Below, one piece after another: positions 50,915 through 59,727 of a stretch of DNA of 64,000 nt; position 1 is the first letter of the stretch, and each line of letters opens with the position of its first letter. The position numbers and the translations under genes were made by a program. Source of the stretch: Pseudomaricurvus sp033283335 (GTDB taxonomy: Bacteria > Pseudomonadota > Gammaproteobacteria > Pseudomonadales > Cellvibrionaceae). The stretch lies in contig JAWMQP010000013.1 in assembly GCA_033283335.1 (NCBI GenBank), forward strand, positions 48,236 through 112,235, given 5' to 3'. The notes below the pieces were generated by a model, which made no database searches, had not been told where the DNA came from, and saw nothing but the letters and a program-made list of their open reading frames with translations.

Positions 50915-51892
50915 TCATGAATTGCCGACAATGACGTTTTTCTGGGTGCCCAGATCAATGGCGCCATCGGAAGACTGAATCGACAATTCCAACGTATCCC
51001 CAGGTTGAAGAAACCGGGTCATTGCCAACTGCGCCTGAGTGAATTTTTTGCGCCGTTTTTGATCGTTTTTCATATTGGTAATAATGGAGAGGCCGACCTT
51101 GAGATTGGAGCCCGCCAAAACACCGCCCGGCGTTCCGGTCAACAAACAGTCACCCGCCTGGACGTCGCAAAAGCCGGACAGATCCGTCAGCGTTTTCGCA
51201 GGACGATGAATTAATTGACTGGTCGATGCGGATTGTTTAACCACACCATTCCATTTCAGGGTTAATTCCAGGGAATACAATTGGTCAAAGTCTGCATCGT
51301 CCATCAGATAAAGCACTGGCCCCAGCGGACAGAACGTGCGCTGGCTTTTGCCACGAAACCACTGCAGCATTGGGGCGCCAAACATCAAATCTCGCGCGGA
51401 GACGTCGTTACACAAGACCAATCCACCGACATAGTTTTTTAAATCGGACTCGGCAATCTGAACCTGAGCGTTGATGCCTTGTTTGAGCACCAGCGCCAAT
51501 TCAATTTCGTAATCCAGAAGCTCACAGTCCGCGGGACGAATGATGTCGTCATTGGGCCCACAAATGCTGGACGCCGCCTTCATAAAGATCAAGTTTTCCT
51601 CATCATGCTCGACCGACATGCCCGATTCTTCCCGATGATCGGCGTAATTCAGGCCCTGACAAAACAATTGCACATCGGCTGATATCGGAGAATTAAATTG
51701 CACCTTCTCTGCATCAACAAAGTGATCATTGTTCACGTCTTTAAACGCCGCAGGATTGGCTGAATAGGCGGCCATCAGTTCTCTGTGACTGGGGTACTGC
51801 TCGGCTAACGGGTATATCTTGTTGGCTTGCAAGACGCCCCAAAAGGTTTCGCCGCTCTTGGTCTCGGTACAGTTGACGATTGATATTCCCAT
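50915..51892 (-). CDS. Fumarylacetoacetate hydrolase-family protein
   Basis: 325 residues. FAH fold: DYEIELALVLKQ (about 128-139) with the metal glutamates, CNDVSARDLMFG (about 160-171) with the aspartate ligand, GKSQRTFCPLGPVLYL, and LLTGTPGGV near the end. The family includes fumarylpyruvate hydrolases, 2-hydroxyhepta-2,4-diene-dioate isomerases and acylpyruvases. Next to an extradiol-dioxygenase-like VOC protein, it probably acts on the ring-cleavage product. 49 bases before the AMP-ligase; 107 bases of repeats separate it from the VOC gene. Confidence 0.9.
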   Translation of the reverse strand: MGISIVNCTETKSGETFWGVLQANKIYPLAEQYPSHRELMAAYSANPAAFKDVNNDHFVDAEKVQFNSPISADVQLFCQGLNYADHREESGMSVEHDEENLIFMKAASSICGPNDDIIRPADCELLDYEIELALVLKQGINAQVQIAESDLKNYVGGLVLCNDVSARDLMFGAPMLQWFRGKSQRTFCPLGPVLYLMDDADFDQLYSLELTLKWNGVVKQSASTSQLIHRPAKTLTDLSGFCDVQAGDCLLTGTPGGVLAGSNLKVGLSIITNMKNDQKRRKKFTQAQLAMTRFLQPGDTLELSIQSSDGAIDLGTQKNVIVGNS

Positions 51893-51903
51893 GTTCTTCT
51901 CTC

Positions 51904-52000
51904 TTAATCTTTTACACTGCTTAATTTTTTACACTGGCTTAATCTTTCACACCGATCAAGCACTTGAATGGACTTGAATCGACTTGAATCGACTTGAAGC
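51904..52000. repeat. Two adjacent tandem repeat arrays
   Basis: First, three degenerate copies of an approximately 18-base unit, TTAATCTTTTACACTG (51904-51955, variants TTAATTTTTTACACTGG and TTAATCTTTCACACCG). Then GACTTGAATC as four to five decamers in exact phase (51961-52000: CACTTGAATG, GACTTGAATC, GACTTGAATC, GACTTGAAGC, TACTTCAGCC). They fill the gap between the FAH and VOC genes and the decamer array ends at the VOC stop codon. Confidence 0.85.
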
Positions 52001-53157
52001 TACTTCAGCCAAGGCCTTGGTTTACGATCCATGACTTTTTTCATTTCAAGGAGAAATTGTTTCTGTTCCTTGCCACCAAAAAGGAATTGTAAGATCTCTT
52101 TGAGTTTGGGTTTTGGCTTCATCGCATCCGGTACATCGTCTCCCCAGGCCCACAAACCACCGCGATCCATCAGGTGATACTGCGTGGGATAGTGACAATC
52201 AAAAACATCACCATCGGCATAATGTTCAACTTCGTGACCAAAAGGATCCAGCCAATAGTCAAAGATCTGGCTGCCGAGGATATGCCGTCCCATGCCCCAG
52301 AAATGGTTCCAGCCTTTCAGTTTTAAATACTGCTGACCTTGTCCTATCGCATCCTGGTCGAGGGTTTCGTAAGCGCTGTGCATATAAGCTGCACGGGGTC
52401 CTCCGGCAAGCACGACGGTGTGATGGTCGGCAGGCGTATCGCCCTTGTCCAGGCGGGAAAACGCCAACACCGGTCTGCCCGTCCCGGTGCATTGCACATC
52501 GGTGGGAATCAGTCCCAGGTGTTTTCTGTACCAGTGCCACGACTTATCGAAATCCGACACCATCAAGACATAGTGACCAAAACGCTCTACGGCACTCGGT
52601 TCTAACGGTGCACGTTGGCCACGGTTGAGGCGTTGCTTACGATCAGGGAGGTTAACCGGCAGTGGCTCTCGGCGAGTCTGCAGAGGTTCAACGGCCTGTC
52701 TTCCCCACACCAAGTCCACCAAAAACCCGTCCGGGTCGGCCAAACGGACACGCTGACCACCACCGGGACCATCCAGCTCTTCAATGGGCTGGCCGGTCTG
52801 TTGCGCCATGTGTTGCAGATCATCTTGACTGGCGACCTCAAAGCCGGCCCCCAGGAAGCGAGCCTCGTCGCCCTTGTGGGCAACATAAATGTATGGCGAT
52901 GGTCCATAGCCACGCATATAGACGCTGGTACCGGTAGCTTCCGCCTCGATCATGCCAAAATCTTCCAGAAACGCTTTTTGCTGCGTTAAATCCGGAACCT
53001 CAAACATAATGTAGGCCGTATCGACGGCTTTGATTAAAGGCTCTCCGCCCAAGTCAACCGGGATACTGCCCGGCGCTGCGAGTTCTTCGGCAGTGTACTG
53101 ATCAGAGCCGGGATAGACGATTTGATCCAAGGGTCTCAACATAATTACATTACTCAC
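52000..53157 (-). CDS. VOC-fold extradiol dioxygenase-like protein
   Basis: 385 residues, two VOC modules. The N-terminal module has DTAYIMFEVPDLTQQKAFL (about 47-65). The C-terminal module carries the probable iron ligands: His in RFGHYVLMVSDFDKSWHWY (about 190-208), His in the NHFWGMGRH region, and Glu in DPFGHEVEHYADG, with the YWLDPFGHE pattern of type I extradiol dioxygenases. It is longer than BphC-type enzymes (about 300). It would cleave a catechol-like ring next to a hydroxyl. The first eight bases overlap the sulfatase stop region (53150-53157), giving coupled translation. Confidence 0.82.
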   Translation of the reverse strand: MSNVIMLRPLDQIVYPGSDQYTAEELAAPGSIPVDLGGEPLIKAVDTAYIMFEVPDLTQQKAFLEDFGMIEAEATGTSVYMRGYGPSPYIYVAHKGDEARFLGAGFEVASQDDLQHMAQQTGQPIEELDGPGGGQRVRLADPDGFLVDLVWGRQAVEPLQTRREPLPVNLPDRKQRLNRGQRAPLEPSAVERFGHYVLMVSDFDKSWHWYRKHLGLIPTDVQCTGTGRPVLAFSRLDKGDTPADHHTVVLAGGPRAAYMHSAYETLDQDAIGQGQQYLKLKGWNHFWGMGRHILGSQIFDYWLDPFGHEVEHYADGDVFDCHYPTQYHLMDRGGLWAWGDDVPDAMKPKPKLKEILQFLFGGKEQKQFLLEMKKVMDRKPRPWLK

Positions 53158-54943
53158 TGAAATACGCCTGCACTGCGATCGCGCTGTCTAAAACATCAAG
53201 CTGAAATTCACACCACCAATTACAAGGACCGGCGTAAAGTGCTTGTACCGATGGACGAATTGGCGGCTGGGGAGGAATGATCCCATTTGCTGTTGAGTAG
53301 GCCGTGTATTCCTCAATCAGTCCCAGTAACACCTGTGGATGGTTGGCGGCCAAATTGTTTAGCTCACCAGGATCTTGTTGGAGGTTAAAAAGCTCCCATT
53401 CACCGGAGCCCATGGGCGGTGTTATATTTCTCGCCTTCCATGCCCCTTTAATCACAGCCTTACTGCCAAAAAGCTCCGTTCCTATAACTCTAGTCTCCAA
53501 GCTTGTATTGGCAGAACTGCCCTGCCACAAGGACAACAAACTTTGCCCTTGAGGTGTGTATTTACCCTCGTAAATCCGGGAATCAGTAACCTCTATACCA
53601 GCCAGATCAAAAATGGTCGGTGCTATATCCTTCACATGGGTATTGACTGTGGAGCGTTGACCTGCCTCAACACCTGGGCCTTTCACAATCAGAGGAACTC
53701 GAATGCCCCCTTCACCAACAGTGGCTTTATAGAAGGCATAAGGCGTATTGGACACGACAGCCCATTCCATGCCCTGGTAGGCATGGGATCCGGCTTTGCC
53801 TAGGTGTTCCAGTGATTGATCTCGTTCAGACAGAAACCACTGGCGAAACACTTGATGAGAAACACCACTGGTATTTTGATAGAGCAAGGGCGTAGAGGAA
53901 TTGGCACCGTTGTCTGACATGAAAATAATCAGGGTATTGTCGAGTTCATCGTGCTCTGCCAGCCACTGACTGACACGGCCCACCTGTTGATCTACAATCT
54001 CCACCATAGAGGCGTAAATTTCCATCGACTTGGCGACACGCTTACGCTCAGGCTCACTTCTGTTTGCCCAGGCTTTTTGCCCTATGGGTAACCACTCTGG
54101 AAATGTTGAAGGTGTCCAGGCCTGTAGAGTTTCAGGAAATAAACCCAACGCTTTCTGCCGTTGAATACGTGCCAGTCGAATCTCATCAGGCCCCTGACTG
54201 TATACACCTTCGTACTTATCCAGCCAATCATCCGGAACTTGCAGCGGGTCGTGCGGTGCAGTCAATGCCAAGTATGCAAAAAACGGCTGCTCTGAATCAC
54301 TTTCTTCCAGAAACTGAATCAATTTGTCGGTGTAGGATATCGAAGAATAAAAATCGTCGGGTAAGGTTGCAGGCGTGCCATTTTCCAGATAATCCACATG
54401 ATTGCCCTTGTAGAGGGGCAACCTGTCGGCGAAGTGACTGGCACCGCCTTGCAGCAAGGCAAATGACTTGTCAAAACCACGACGGTGGGGATAGTTTGCC
54501 TCTGATTCGGCGAGATGCCATTTGCCAGACATCATGGTTGTATAACCATTGTCCGCCAGAACTTCAGCCACCGTCACGACCTTATCATTCAACTCAGCCG
54601 CATAATTTTCGGATTCTTTTTGATTGGGGGCCTGGAGATTTTCCATTGTTCCAACCCCCGCCAAATGGTTGTCAACACCGGTTAACAACATGGAACGAGT
54701 CGGTGAACATGTAGGCGCGGTATGAAAATTCGTCATAGTCACCCCCTCGGATGCCATGGCATCCAAGTTGGGGGTACGAATTTCACTACCGAAGCTACCC
54801 AGATCCGACCATCCCATATCATCAACCACAATCAACAGGACATTCGGTCTTTGTTTATCACCGTCCTGTGCCAGAGGAAGACACTCCACTGAGCCAACCG
54901 TGAATGCCAACACAAAGCCTGCAAGGTACCGTGTCACAACCAT
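53150..54943 (-). CDS. Type I sulfatase (arylsulfatase), exported
   Basis: 597 residues. N-terminal signal sequence (about 4-20, TRYLAGFVLAFTVGSVE). Metal site starts with VVDDMGWSD (Asp41, Asp42). The formylglycine signature CSPTR is at Cys79-Arg83, followed by SMLLTG; second signature SGKWHLAE near 165; FMSDNGAN supplies late metal ligands. The cysteine needs conversion to formylglycine by FGE or an anaerobic maturase encoded elsewhere. It removes sulfate from an aryl or alkyl ester in the periplasm. Between a TonB receptor and a ring-cleavage gene, it suggests import and desulfation of a sulfated aromatic. Confidence 0.93.
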   Translation of the reverse strand: MVVTRYLAGFVLAFTVGSVECLPLAQDGDKQRPNVLLIVVDDMGWSDLGSFGSEIRTPNLDAMASEGVTMTNFHTAPTCSPTRSMLLTGVDNHLAGVGTMENLQAPNQKESENYAAELNDKVVTVAEVLADNGYTTMMSGKWHLAESEANYPHRRGFDKSFALLQGGASHFADRLPLYKGNHVDYLENGTPATLPDDFYSSISYTDKLIQFLEESDSEQPFFAYLALTAPHDPLQVPDDWLDKYEGVYSQGPDEIRLARIQRQKALGLFPETLQAWTPSTFPEWLPIGQKAWANRSEPERKRVAKSMEIYASMVEIVDQQVGRVSQWLAEHDELDNTLIIFMSDNGANSSTPLLYQNTSGVSHQVFRQWFLSERDQSLEHLGKAGSHAYQGMEWAVVSNTPYAFYKATVGEGGIRVPLIVKGPGVEAGQRSTVNTHVKDIAPTIFDLAGIEVTDSRIYEGKYTPQGQSLLSLWQGSSANTSLETRVIGTELFGSKAVIKGAWKARNITPPMGSGEWELFNLQQDPGELNNLAANHPQVLLGLIEEYTAYSTANGIIPPQPPIRPSVQALYAGPCNWWCEFQLDVLDSAIAVQAYFSE

Positions 54944-54965
54944 TTATACCTCTATGTCGCTTGCG

Positions 54966-57329
54966 TTATTGACCAAATCGGTAAGTGGCTGAAAGTTGTA
55001 CTTCTCGTCCACGCCCTTTGTTTTTCCAGTAAACACCAGGCAGTAAAAACTCCTGACCCGCAAACGTCGTGGGTTGCTCATCGGTTAGATTGAAAACGGA
55101 CAAAGCCACCAACCACTTATCATCAGCGGCACCCAGACTCAGACGCAGATTCACTTTCCAATAGTCATCTTCCATCAGGTGTGAATCTTGAGAGAAGTCC
55201 AATGACGTTTCATCTTTATAGGAAGCATCCAATCGAGAGCCGAACACCATACTGTCGAATACCGTCGTGGAATAATCGGCAAATAAGGAAGCCGTCAGCT
55301 CGGGGGCATTATCCAGGGTTTGACCGTCCAGATCCTGAATCAGTCGGCCAGCGGGACCATTGGGATCCTGATAACAGGCATTTTTTTCCGCTTCCACACT
55401 GTTGTTCGGGCACCCAGCCGTGAAGCTTTCGTACTCGGCGTTTAGGTATGCGAAGTTACCACCCACCGTGAAGGTATCCGTCACAGCAAACAGACCTTCC
55501 AGCTCAACGCCTTGTGATATTGCCTTGGCGGCGTTTGTGACCACAAAACCATTGACCGAGGGATCAAAGGCACCGACTTGTAAGTCATCAAATTCCGTTC
55601 TGAACAGAGCGGCGTTCAGACGAGCACGTCCGTCCAGAAACTCAGATTTTAAACCGATCTCAATACTTTCGGCATTCTCTGGATCAAAACTGAAATTATC
55701 GATATCGCCACTGGTTTCACTGGCATTAAAACCACCGGCTTTACTGGCTTTGGTCCAGCTGAAGTAGGCCATGCCGTATTGACTGTAATCCCACTGTACA
55801 TTGAATGCCGGATCCAGATTGCTTTCATCATCCTGATCGTCATAGGCAAAGTCGTAACGACTGAACAGTTGATTCAATAACGCATATTTGCCTGGATCGA
55901 TGGCGGACAAAGACTCCACTGTTTGATATTGCGCGATTAACTTTGTATTGGAACCTTCTTTCTCTTCTTTTGAATAACGAAGTCCCAGATTCGCCCTGAC
56001 GGTTTCAGAAATATTCCAGGTTACTTGACCGAACGCCGAATAGGATGTGGACTTTTCTTCATAGCGACTAATCGTTGTAGAGGCCAAAAACGGCAGAAAA
56101 CCAAGCGTATCCTGAGTCTTATTCTCTTCAAACTCCCGATCCAGATAGTACAACCCTGCAATGTAATCCAGAGTTTGACCACCGGGAGAGCTGATTCTCA
56201 GCTCATGGGAGGTCTGCACAAAGTCTTCCTCGATATCAACGCGGGCAACAGGTGTAGCGGTAAAATCATGATCACTGATTTGACGTCTGTCGTAGGCACC
56301 ATAACCAAACAAATACACCAGCTCATGGCCATTCAGGTCCTGGGTAAGCTGCAATGTCACATTGTCGGCATCCTGATTCATGCTCTGAAGATCATTGATG
56401 TAAGATGCCGATTTATACACAAAATCTTCACCGGCTGCTCGCGCTTGTTGATAAAACGCAGTACTTAATGCTTCGATTGGGTTTGCTGGTGCAAAAGTGG
56501 GATCATTCTCGATTCGATAAGGCAAACTGCCCGGGGTATAGTCGGCTTCAACCTGCCAATTACTGCCCTTCTCTTCAATCTCACTGGTTTCGACTTTCAA
56601 TAAAATTTCGGTCGAATCTGAAGCGTCCCACAACATCATGCCTCGCACCGCACTGACATCACTCGAAGGAACACTTTCTCCCAGTAACTTATTGTCAAGA
56701 TAGCTTTCGTCTTCCGACGACAACACTGCCAATCGACCAAAGAGATGGTCACTCAGCGGACCGGAAACCACCCCTTTCACCTCATGGCTTTCATATTCGA
56801 AGTCATAAGCGGCGGACAATTCACCTTCAAAAAAATCGGTCGGCTGATTGGAAACCAGGCTTAACCCACCGGCAATACTGTTCTTGCCAAACAAGACACC
56901 TTGCGGTCCTTTCAAGACCTCAATACGCGACAAATCCAGAAATGGCACCTGAAACAGTGCAGCCCTGGAAGCATAAATGCCATCGATGAACATCCCAACA
57001 GACTGCTCAAATCCGGCATTGCCTGAACCACTGCCAAGTCCGCGGATGACCACTCGGGTAACCCCTGGAGAATCCGCAATATCCACATTGGGAACATTGT
57101 CAGACAGCCCTTCAAGATTACCGGCACCGGTCATGGACAGCTGCTCATCGGTAATGGCATTGATGGAAATAGGAACATCCTGGGCGCTTTCCGCCCTTTT
57201 TTGAGCAGTTACGACCACTTCTTCCAGCATTTGAGCTTGAGCCTGGTACGAGCCGGCAATCATAAAAGACGCCATTGAGGTGGCCAGAGCCAGTTTATTC
57301 AGACGAGATGGAGGTACGACAGATCTCAT
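54966..57329 (-). CDS. TonB-dependent outer-membrane receptor
   Basis: 787 residues. Signal peptide (about 10-33, LNKLALATSMASFMIAGSYQAQA), TonB box LEEVVVTAQKR (36-46), plug with IDGIYASRAAL and KGPQGVLFGKNSIAGGLSL, and a barrel ending YRFGQ. First gene of the operon receptor-sulfatase-VOC-FAH-AMP-ligase (gap of 22 bases to the sulfatase). Divergent from a TetR gene with a double palindrome in the 238-base gap, so it is probably inducible. It likely carries the sulfated or hydroxylated substrate across the outer membrane. Confidence 0.93.
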   Translation of the reverse strand: MRSVVPPSRLNKLALATSMASFMIAGSYQAQAQMLEEVVVTAQKRAESAQDVPISINAITDEQLSMTGAGNLEGLSDNVPNVDIADSPGVTRVVIRGLGSGSGNAGFEQSVGMFIDGIYASRAALFQVPFLDLSRIEVLKGPQGVLFGKNSIAGGLSLVSNQPTDFFEGELSAAYDFEYESHEVKGVVSGPLSDHLFGRLAVLSSEDESYLDNKLLGESVPSSDVSAVRGMMLWDASDSTEILLKVETSEIEEKGSNWQVEADYTPGSLPYRIENDPTFAPANPIEALSTAFYQQARAAGEDFVYKSASYINDLQSMNQDADNVTLQLTQDLNGHELVYLFGYGAYDRRQISDHDFTATPVARVDIEEDFVQTSHELRISSPGGQTLDYIAGLYYLDREFEENKTQDTLGFLPFLASTTISRYEEKSTSYSAFGQVTWNISETVRANLGLRYSKEEKEGSNTKLIAQYQTVESLSAIDPGKYALLNQLFSRYDFAYDDQDDESNLDPAFNVQWDYSQYGMAYFSWTKASKAGGFNASETSGDIDNFSFDPENAESIEIGLKSEFLDGRARLNAALFRTEFDDLQVGAFDPSVNGFVVTNAAKAISQGVELEGLFAVTDTFTVGGNFAYLNAEYESFTAGCPNNSVEAEKNACYQDPNGPAGRLIQDLDGQTLDNAPELTASLFADYSTTVFDSMVFGSRLDASYKDETSLDFSQDSHLMEDDYWKVNLRLSLGAADDKWLVALSVFNLTDEQPTTFAGQEFLLPGVYWKNKGRGREVQLSATYRFGQ

Positions 57330-57447
57330 GAGCGAATCTCCCTAAATTGCTTTTTATTCAGTTTTTATGGGTTTTTTCAGTTTTTATTAGGTCGCCATGT
57401 GAGTTTTGAAGTTATCAGGCGCCATTTGGTCAACATTTTAGGCAGAC

Positions 57448-57491
57448 GCTGACTTTTTAGTCAATGACTTTTTGGTCAGCAAAAGTATAAT
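57448..57491. promoter_or_regulatory. Double TetR operator with TATAAT box
   Basis: Two copies of TGACT-TTTT-RGTCA (57450-57463 and 57465-57478) separated by one base, the whole being GC-TGAC ... GTCA-GC symmetrical at its ends. ATGACT (57464-57469) 16 bases before TATAAT (57486-57491) would form the promoter for the TetR gene at 57568, so the operator covers its -35 region. Another GTCA half is at 57429. Confidence 0.72.
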
Positions 57492-57567
57492 AAGCACATA
57501 AATCTAGACCAGATAGTCAGGGACTGAGTAAAATACGGTAAACCTTCCGTTAACTGGGGACATAACC

Positions 57568-58206
57568 ATGAAAAGAGCGCTCAGCGCACGGGAAGAGCAA
57601 AGCTTTAAAGTCAGAGATTCACTATTGAAAGCTTGTGGTGAGCTGATGGTCTTACAGCCAATTGACGCCATCACCATCAACGAAATTGTGGAACGCGCCG
57701 GGGTCGGTAAAGGCAGTTTTTACAACCATTTCCCGGATAAACTGGCTTTGGCAACCACGGTGTCTAATGCGATCCTCGCCGATGTTGAAGTCATCGTACA
57801 GGACTGCAACAAAAATGTGACCGATCCTGCCTATCGGGTGGTACGAGGCATGTGCACGCATATGCAAATGGCGGTTTCCGAACCCCAACGCGCAACCATT
57901 ATGATCAGGGGTCACGATTGGGCCACCTCCGATTCTCACCCGCTCTATAAAAATGTCAGCGAAGACATTTCCAAAGGCATTGACTCAGGGCGCTTTGCAA
58001 AACGCTGTGAAGATGTGGGTATCTTGCAGATTGTGGGGACCGGTTCCTTTTGTATGATCAGAATCATCGAACGGCAGCTCTCGCCTCAAGAAGCCATTGA
58101 ACTGGCCATCAAGGCCTTTTCTTTGACACTGTATGGATTTGGGCTTTCTGAAGAAGAAGCGGTGAGAATCGTAACCGACTCTGCTCACGACATTATTAAA
58201 GGCTAG
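57568..58206 (+). CDS. TetR-family regulator of the receptor-sulfatase operon
   Basis: 212 residues. Helix-turn-helix at about 36-58 (ITINEIVERAGVGKGSFYNHFPD). Effector domain helical, with RIIERQLSPQEAIELAI near the end. Divergent from the TonB receptor 54966-57329. The double palindrome 57448-57480 lies between them, about 90 bases before this start, and it would regulate itself and the operon. Followed after 14 bases by an NmrA-like oxidoreductase gene. Confidence 0.9.
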   Translation: MKRALSAREEQSFKVRDSLLKACGELMVLQPIDAITINEIVERAGVGKGSFYNHFPDKLALATTVSNAILADVEVIVQDCNKNVTDPAYRVVRGMCTHMQMAVSEPQRATIMIRGHDWATSDSHPLYKNVSEDISKGIDSGRFAKRCEDVGILQIVGTGSFCMIRIIERQLSPQEAIELAIKAFSLTLYGFGLSEEEAVRIVTDSAHDIIKG

Positions 58207-58220
58207 GAAAAAACTGCTGT

Positions 58221-58964
58221 ATGAATATCTTACTGATCGGTGCCACTGGCAATTTGGGTCGCACGCTGTTACCCATGGCAATAGCTCAAGGCCATCATGT
58301 GACCGTCTACGTTCGGGATCAAAGCAAACTCCCTGACGACTTGAACGCTGAAGTTACGGTTGTTGTGGGTGATGTGTTTGATAGCGAAACACTGACCGAA
58401 GCCTGTAAACAGCAAGATGTCGTGATTAATACTGCAGGCAATGTGATTGATGGCGAACGCTTTCTGGATGTGTTTAAGGCCGTTTTGCAGGCCGTTGAAG
58501 CCGGTCTGCCATCCTCGGGGCTGTTCTGGTTTTGTGGTGGTGCTGCTGCCCTGGATATTCCAGGGACCGACCGAATGACCGTCAGCCTACCCAAAGTGCC
58601 CAAGTTGTTTGTAGCCCATCAAACCAATTATCAGCGGGCTAAAGCCAGCACCGTCAACTGGTCGATGCTGTGCACCGGGCCAATGATTCCTGCCAGCGAT
58701 GGCAAACCACACAAGGGCTTGCGAATCTCCCAGGATGCCTGGCCGGTGCCTCGCTCGAAGGTCAACCGCTATTTACCGGATATTTTCAGTTCGCTGGAGT
58801 TCAAACGGATGATGCCGGCACTCACCATCAGCTACGAAGACGCAGCCACAGTTATCCTGAATCATCTGGGCCTTGATAGCCCCTTGATTGGCAAGCGAGT
58901 AGGCATTGCTCTACCGGTAGGTATGCGACAGAACAAAGACATCCACGCCTTGACCCAATCATAA
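58221..58964 (+). CDS. NAD(P)-binding NmrA/atypical-SDR protein
   Basis: 247 residues. Rossmann motif GATGNLG (7-13) followed by VTVYVRDQSKLPD, whose arginine suggests NADP(H). Atypical SDR without a clear YxxxK pair. Typical helper gene in TetR operons, with possible roles as quinone reductase, isomerase or redox sensor. 14 bases downstream of the TetR gene, so the two are probably co-transcribed. It converges with the TetR gene 58993-59682. Confidence 0.85.
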   Translation: MNILLIGATGNLGRTLLPMAIAQGHHVTVYVRDQSKLPDDLNAEVTVVVGDVFDSETLTEACKQQDVVINTAGNVIDGERFLDVFKAVLQAVEAGLPSSGLFWFCGGAAALDIPGTDRMTVSLPKVPKLFVAHQTNYQRAKASTVNWSMLCTGPMIPASDGKPHKGLRISQDAWPVPRSKVNRYLPDIFSSLEFKRMMPALTISYEDAATVILNHLGLDSPLIGKRVGIALPVGMRQNKDIHALTQS

Positions 58965-58992
58965 AAGACCGGTTATGGACATTCCAAAAGGC

Positions 58993-59682
58993 TTACTCGC
59001 CGCAGGAGGAATCCGGCAGGGGCAAGTAAGCCACACGCTTGGCTGCACCCCGCTCCATGCCCAGTGACAACAAAACGGATTCGGCCACAATGCTGTCGAC
59101 GTTGTCGGGTTTGCAGCCATCCAACACAGCGGTCATCACCCCCATAGTCGAAGCCGTCACCATACGCATGGCAATGTCTTCATTGGCAACGTGAAAATGG
59201 CCTTGTTGCAGGCCGAGCTGTAAGTCATGCCTGAGGGAATTCACGACCGCCGAGCGAATATTCTGATCGTATTGATAGACACAGACAACCGCACTGGCCC
59301 ATAACGGGTCCTGCAGTGTCTGCTCAATAAACATGCGCACACCCACACTCAAACGCTCGGCGCCGTTGTCGATCCCCTGGCTCAGGGTGCTGACCTTTAA
59401 CGAGAACTGACTGGCCAGCTCAACACCCACCGCGTCCAGCACTTCTTCCCGGCTGCGAAAATAGTTATACACCGTACCATTGGAAACCTGGGCTTCTTCG
59501 GCGAGTTCATTCAGATGCAGCTCACCGATGCCCTTCTGGGCGTATATCCGCAAAGCCGCCTCCACCAGACTCTGGCGGGTGCGGGCTTTTTTCTTGTGGC
59601 CGCGAGTTAAGGCCTTTTCCTCGCCGGTTATCGGCGATGTTTCAGCCTTCGGTAATTTGTTCTTTTGAGTCATTGCAGCCAC
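58993..59682 (-). CDS. TetR-family regulator of the FAD monooxygenase
   Basis: 229 residues (ATG 59682; ATG 59673 is an alternative). Lysine/arginine-rich leader, helix-turn-helix at about 55-78 (LHLNELAEEAQVSNGTVYNYF). The 20-base perfect palindrome 59706-59725 is directly upstream. A related element lies upstream of the FAD monooxygenase at 61399-61425, so the protein likely represses both. It is downstream of the monooxygenase on the same strand with a 45-base gap. Confidence 0.9.
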   Translation of the reverse strand: MAAMTQKNKLPKAETSPITGEEKALTRGHKKKARTRQSLVEAALRIYAQKGIGELHLNELAEEAQVSNGTVYNYFRSREEVLDAVGVELASQFSLKVSTLSQGIDNGAERLSVGVRMFIEQTLQDPLWASAVVCVYQYDQNIRSAVVNSLRHDLQLGLQQGHFHVANEDIAMRMVTASTMGVMTAVLDGCKPDNVDSIVAESVLLSLGMERGAAKRVAYLPLPDSSCGE

Positions 59683-59705
59683 ACAACCTCAGCTCTAAAT
59701 TGAAA

Positions 59706-59725
59706 ATGTGTCAATATTGACACAT
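59706..59725. promoter_or_regulatory. Perfect 20-base palindrome upstream of TetR
   Basis: ATGTGTCAAT / ATTGACACAT with no spacer. It lies between the stop of the FAD monooxygenase (59728) and the start of the TetR gene (59682), a standard autoregulatory operator position. Confidence 0.8.
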
Positions 59726-59727
59726 CT

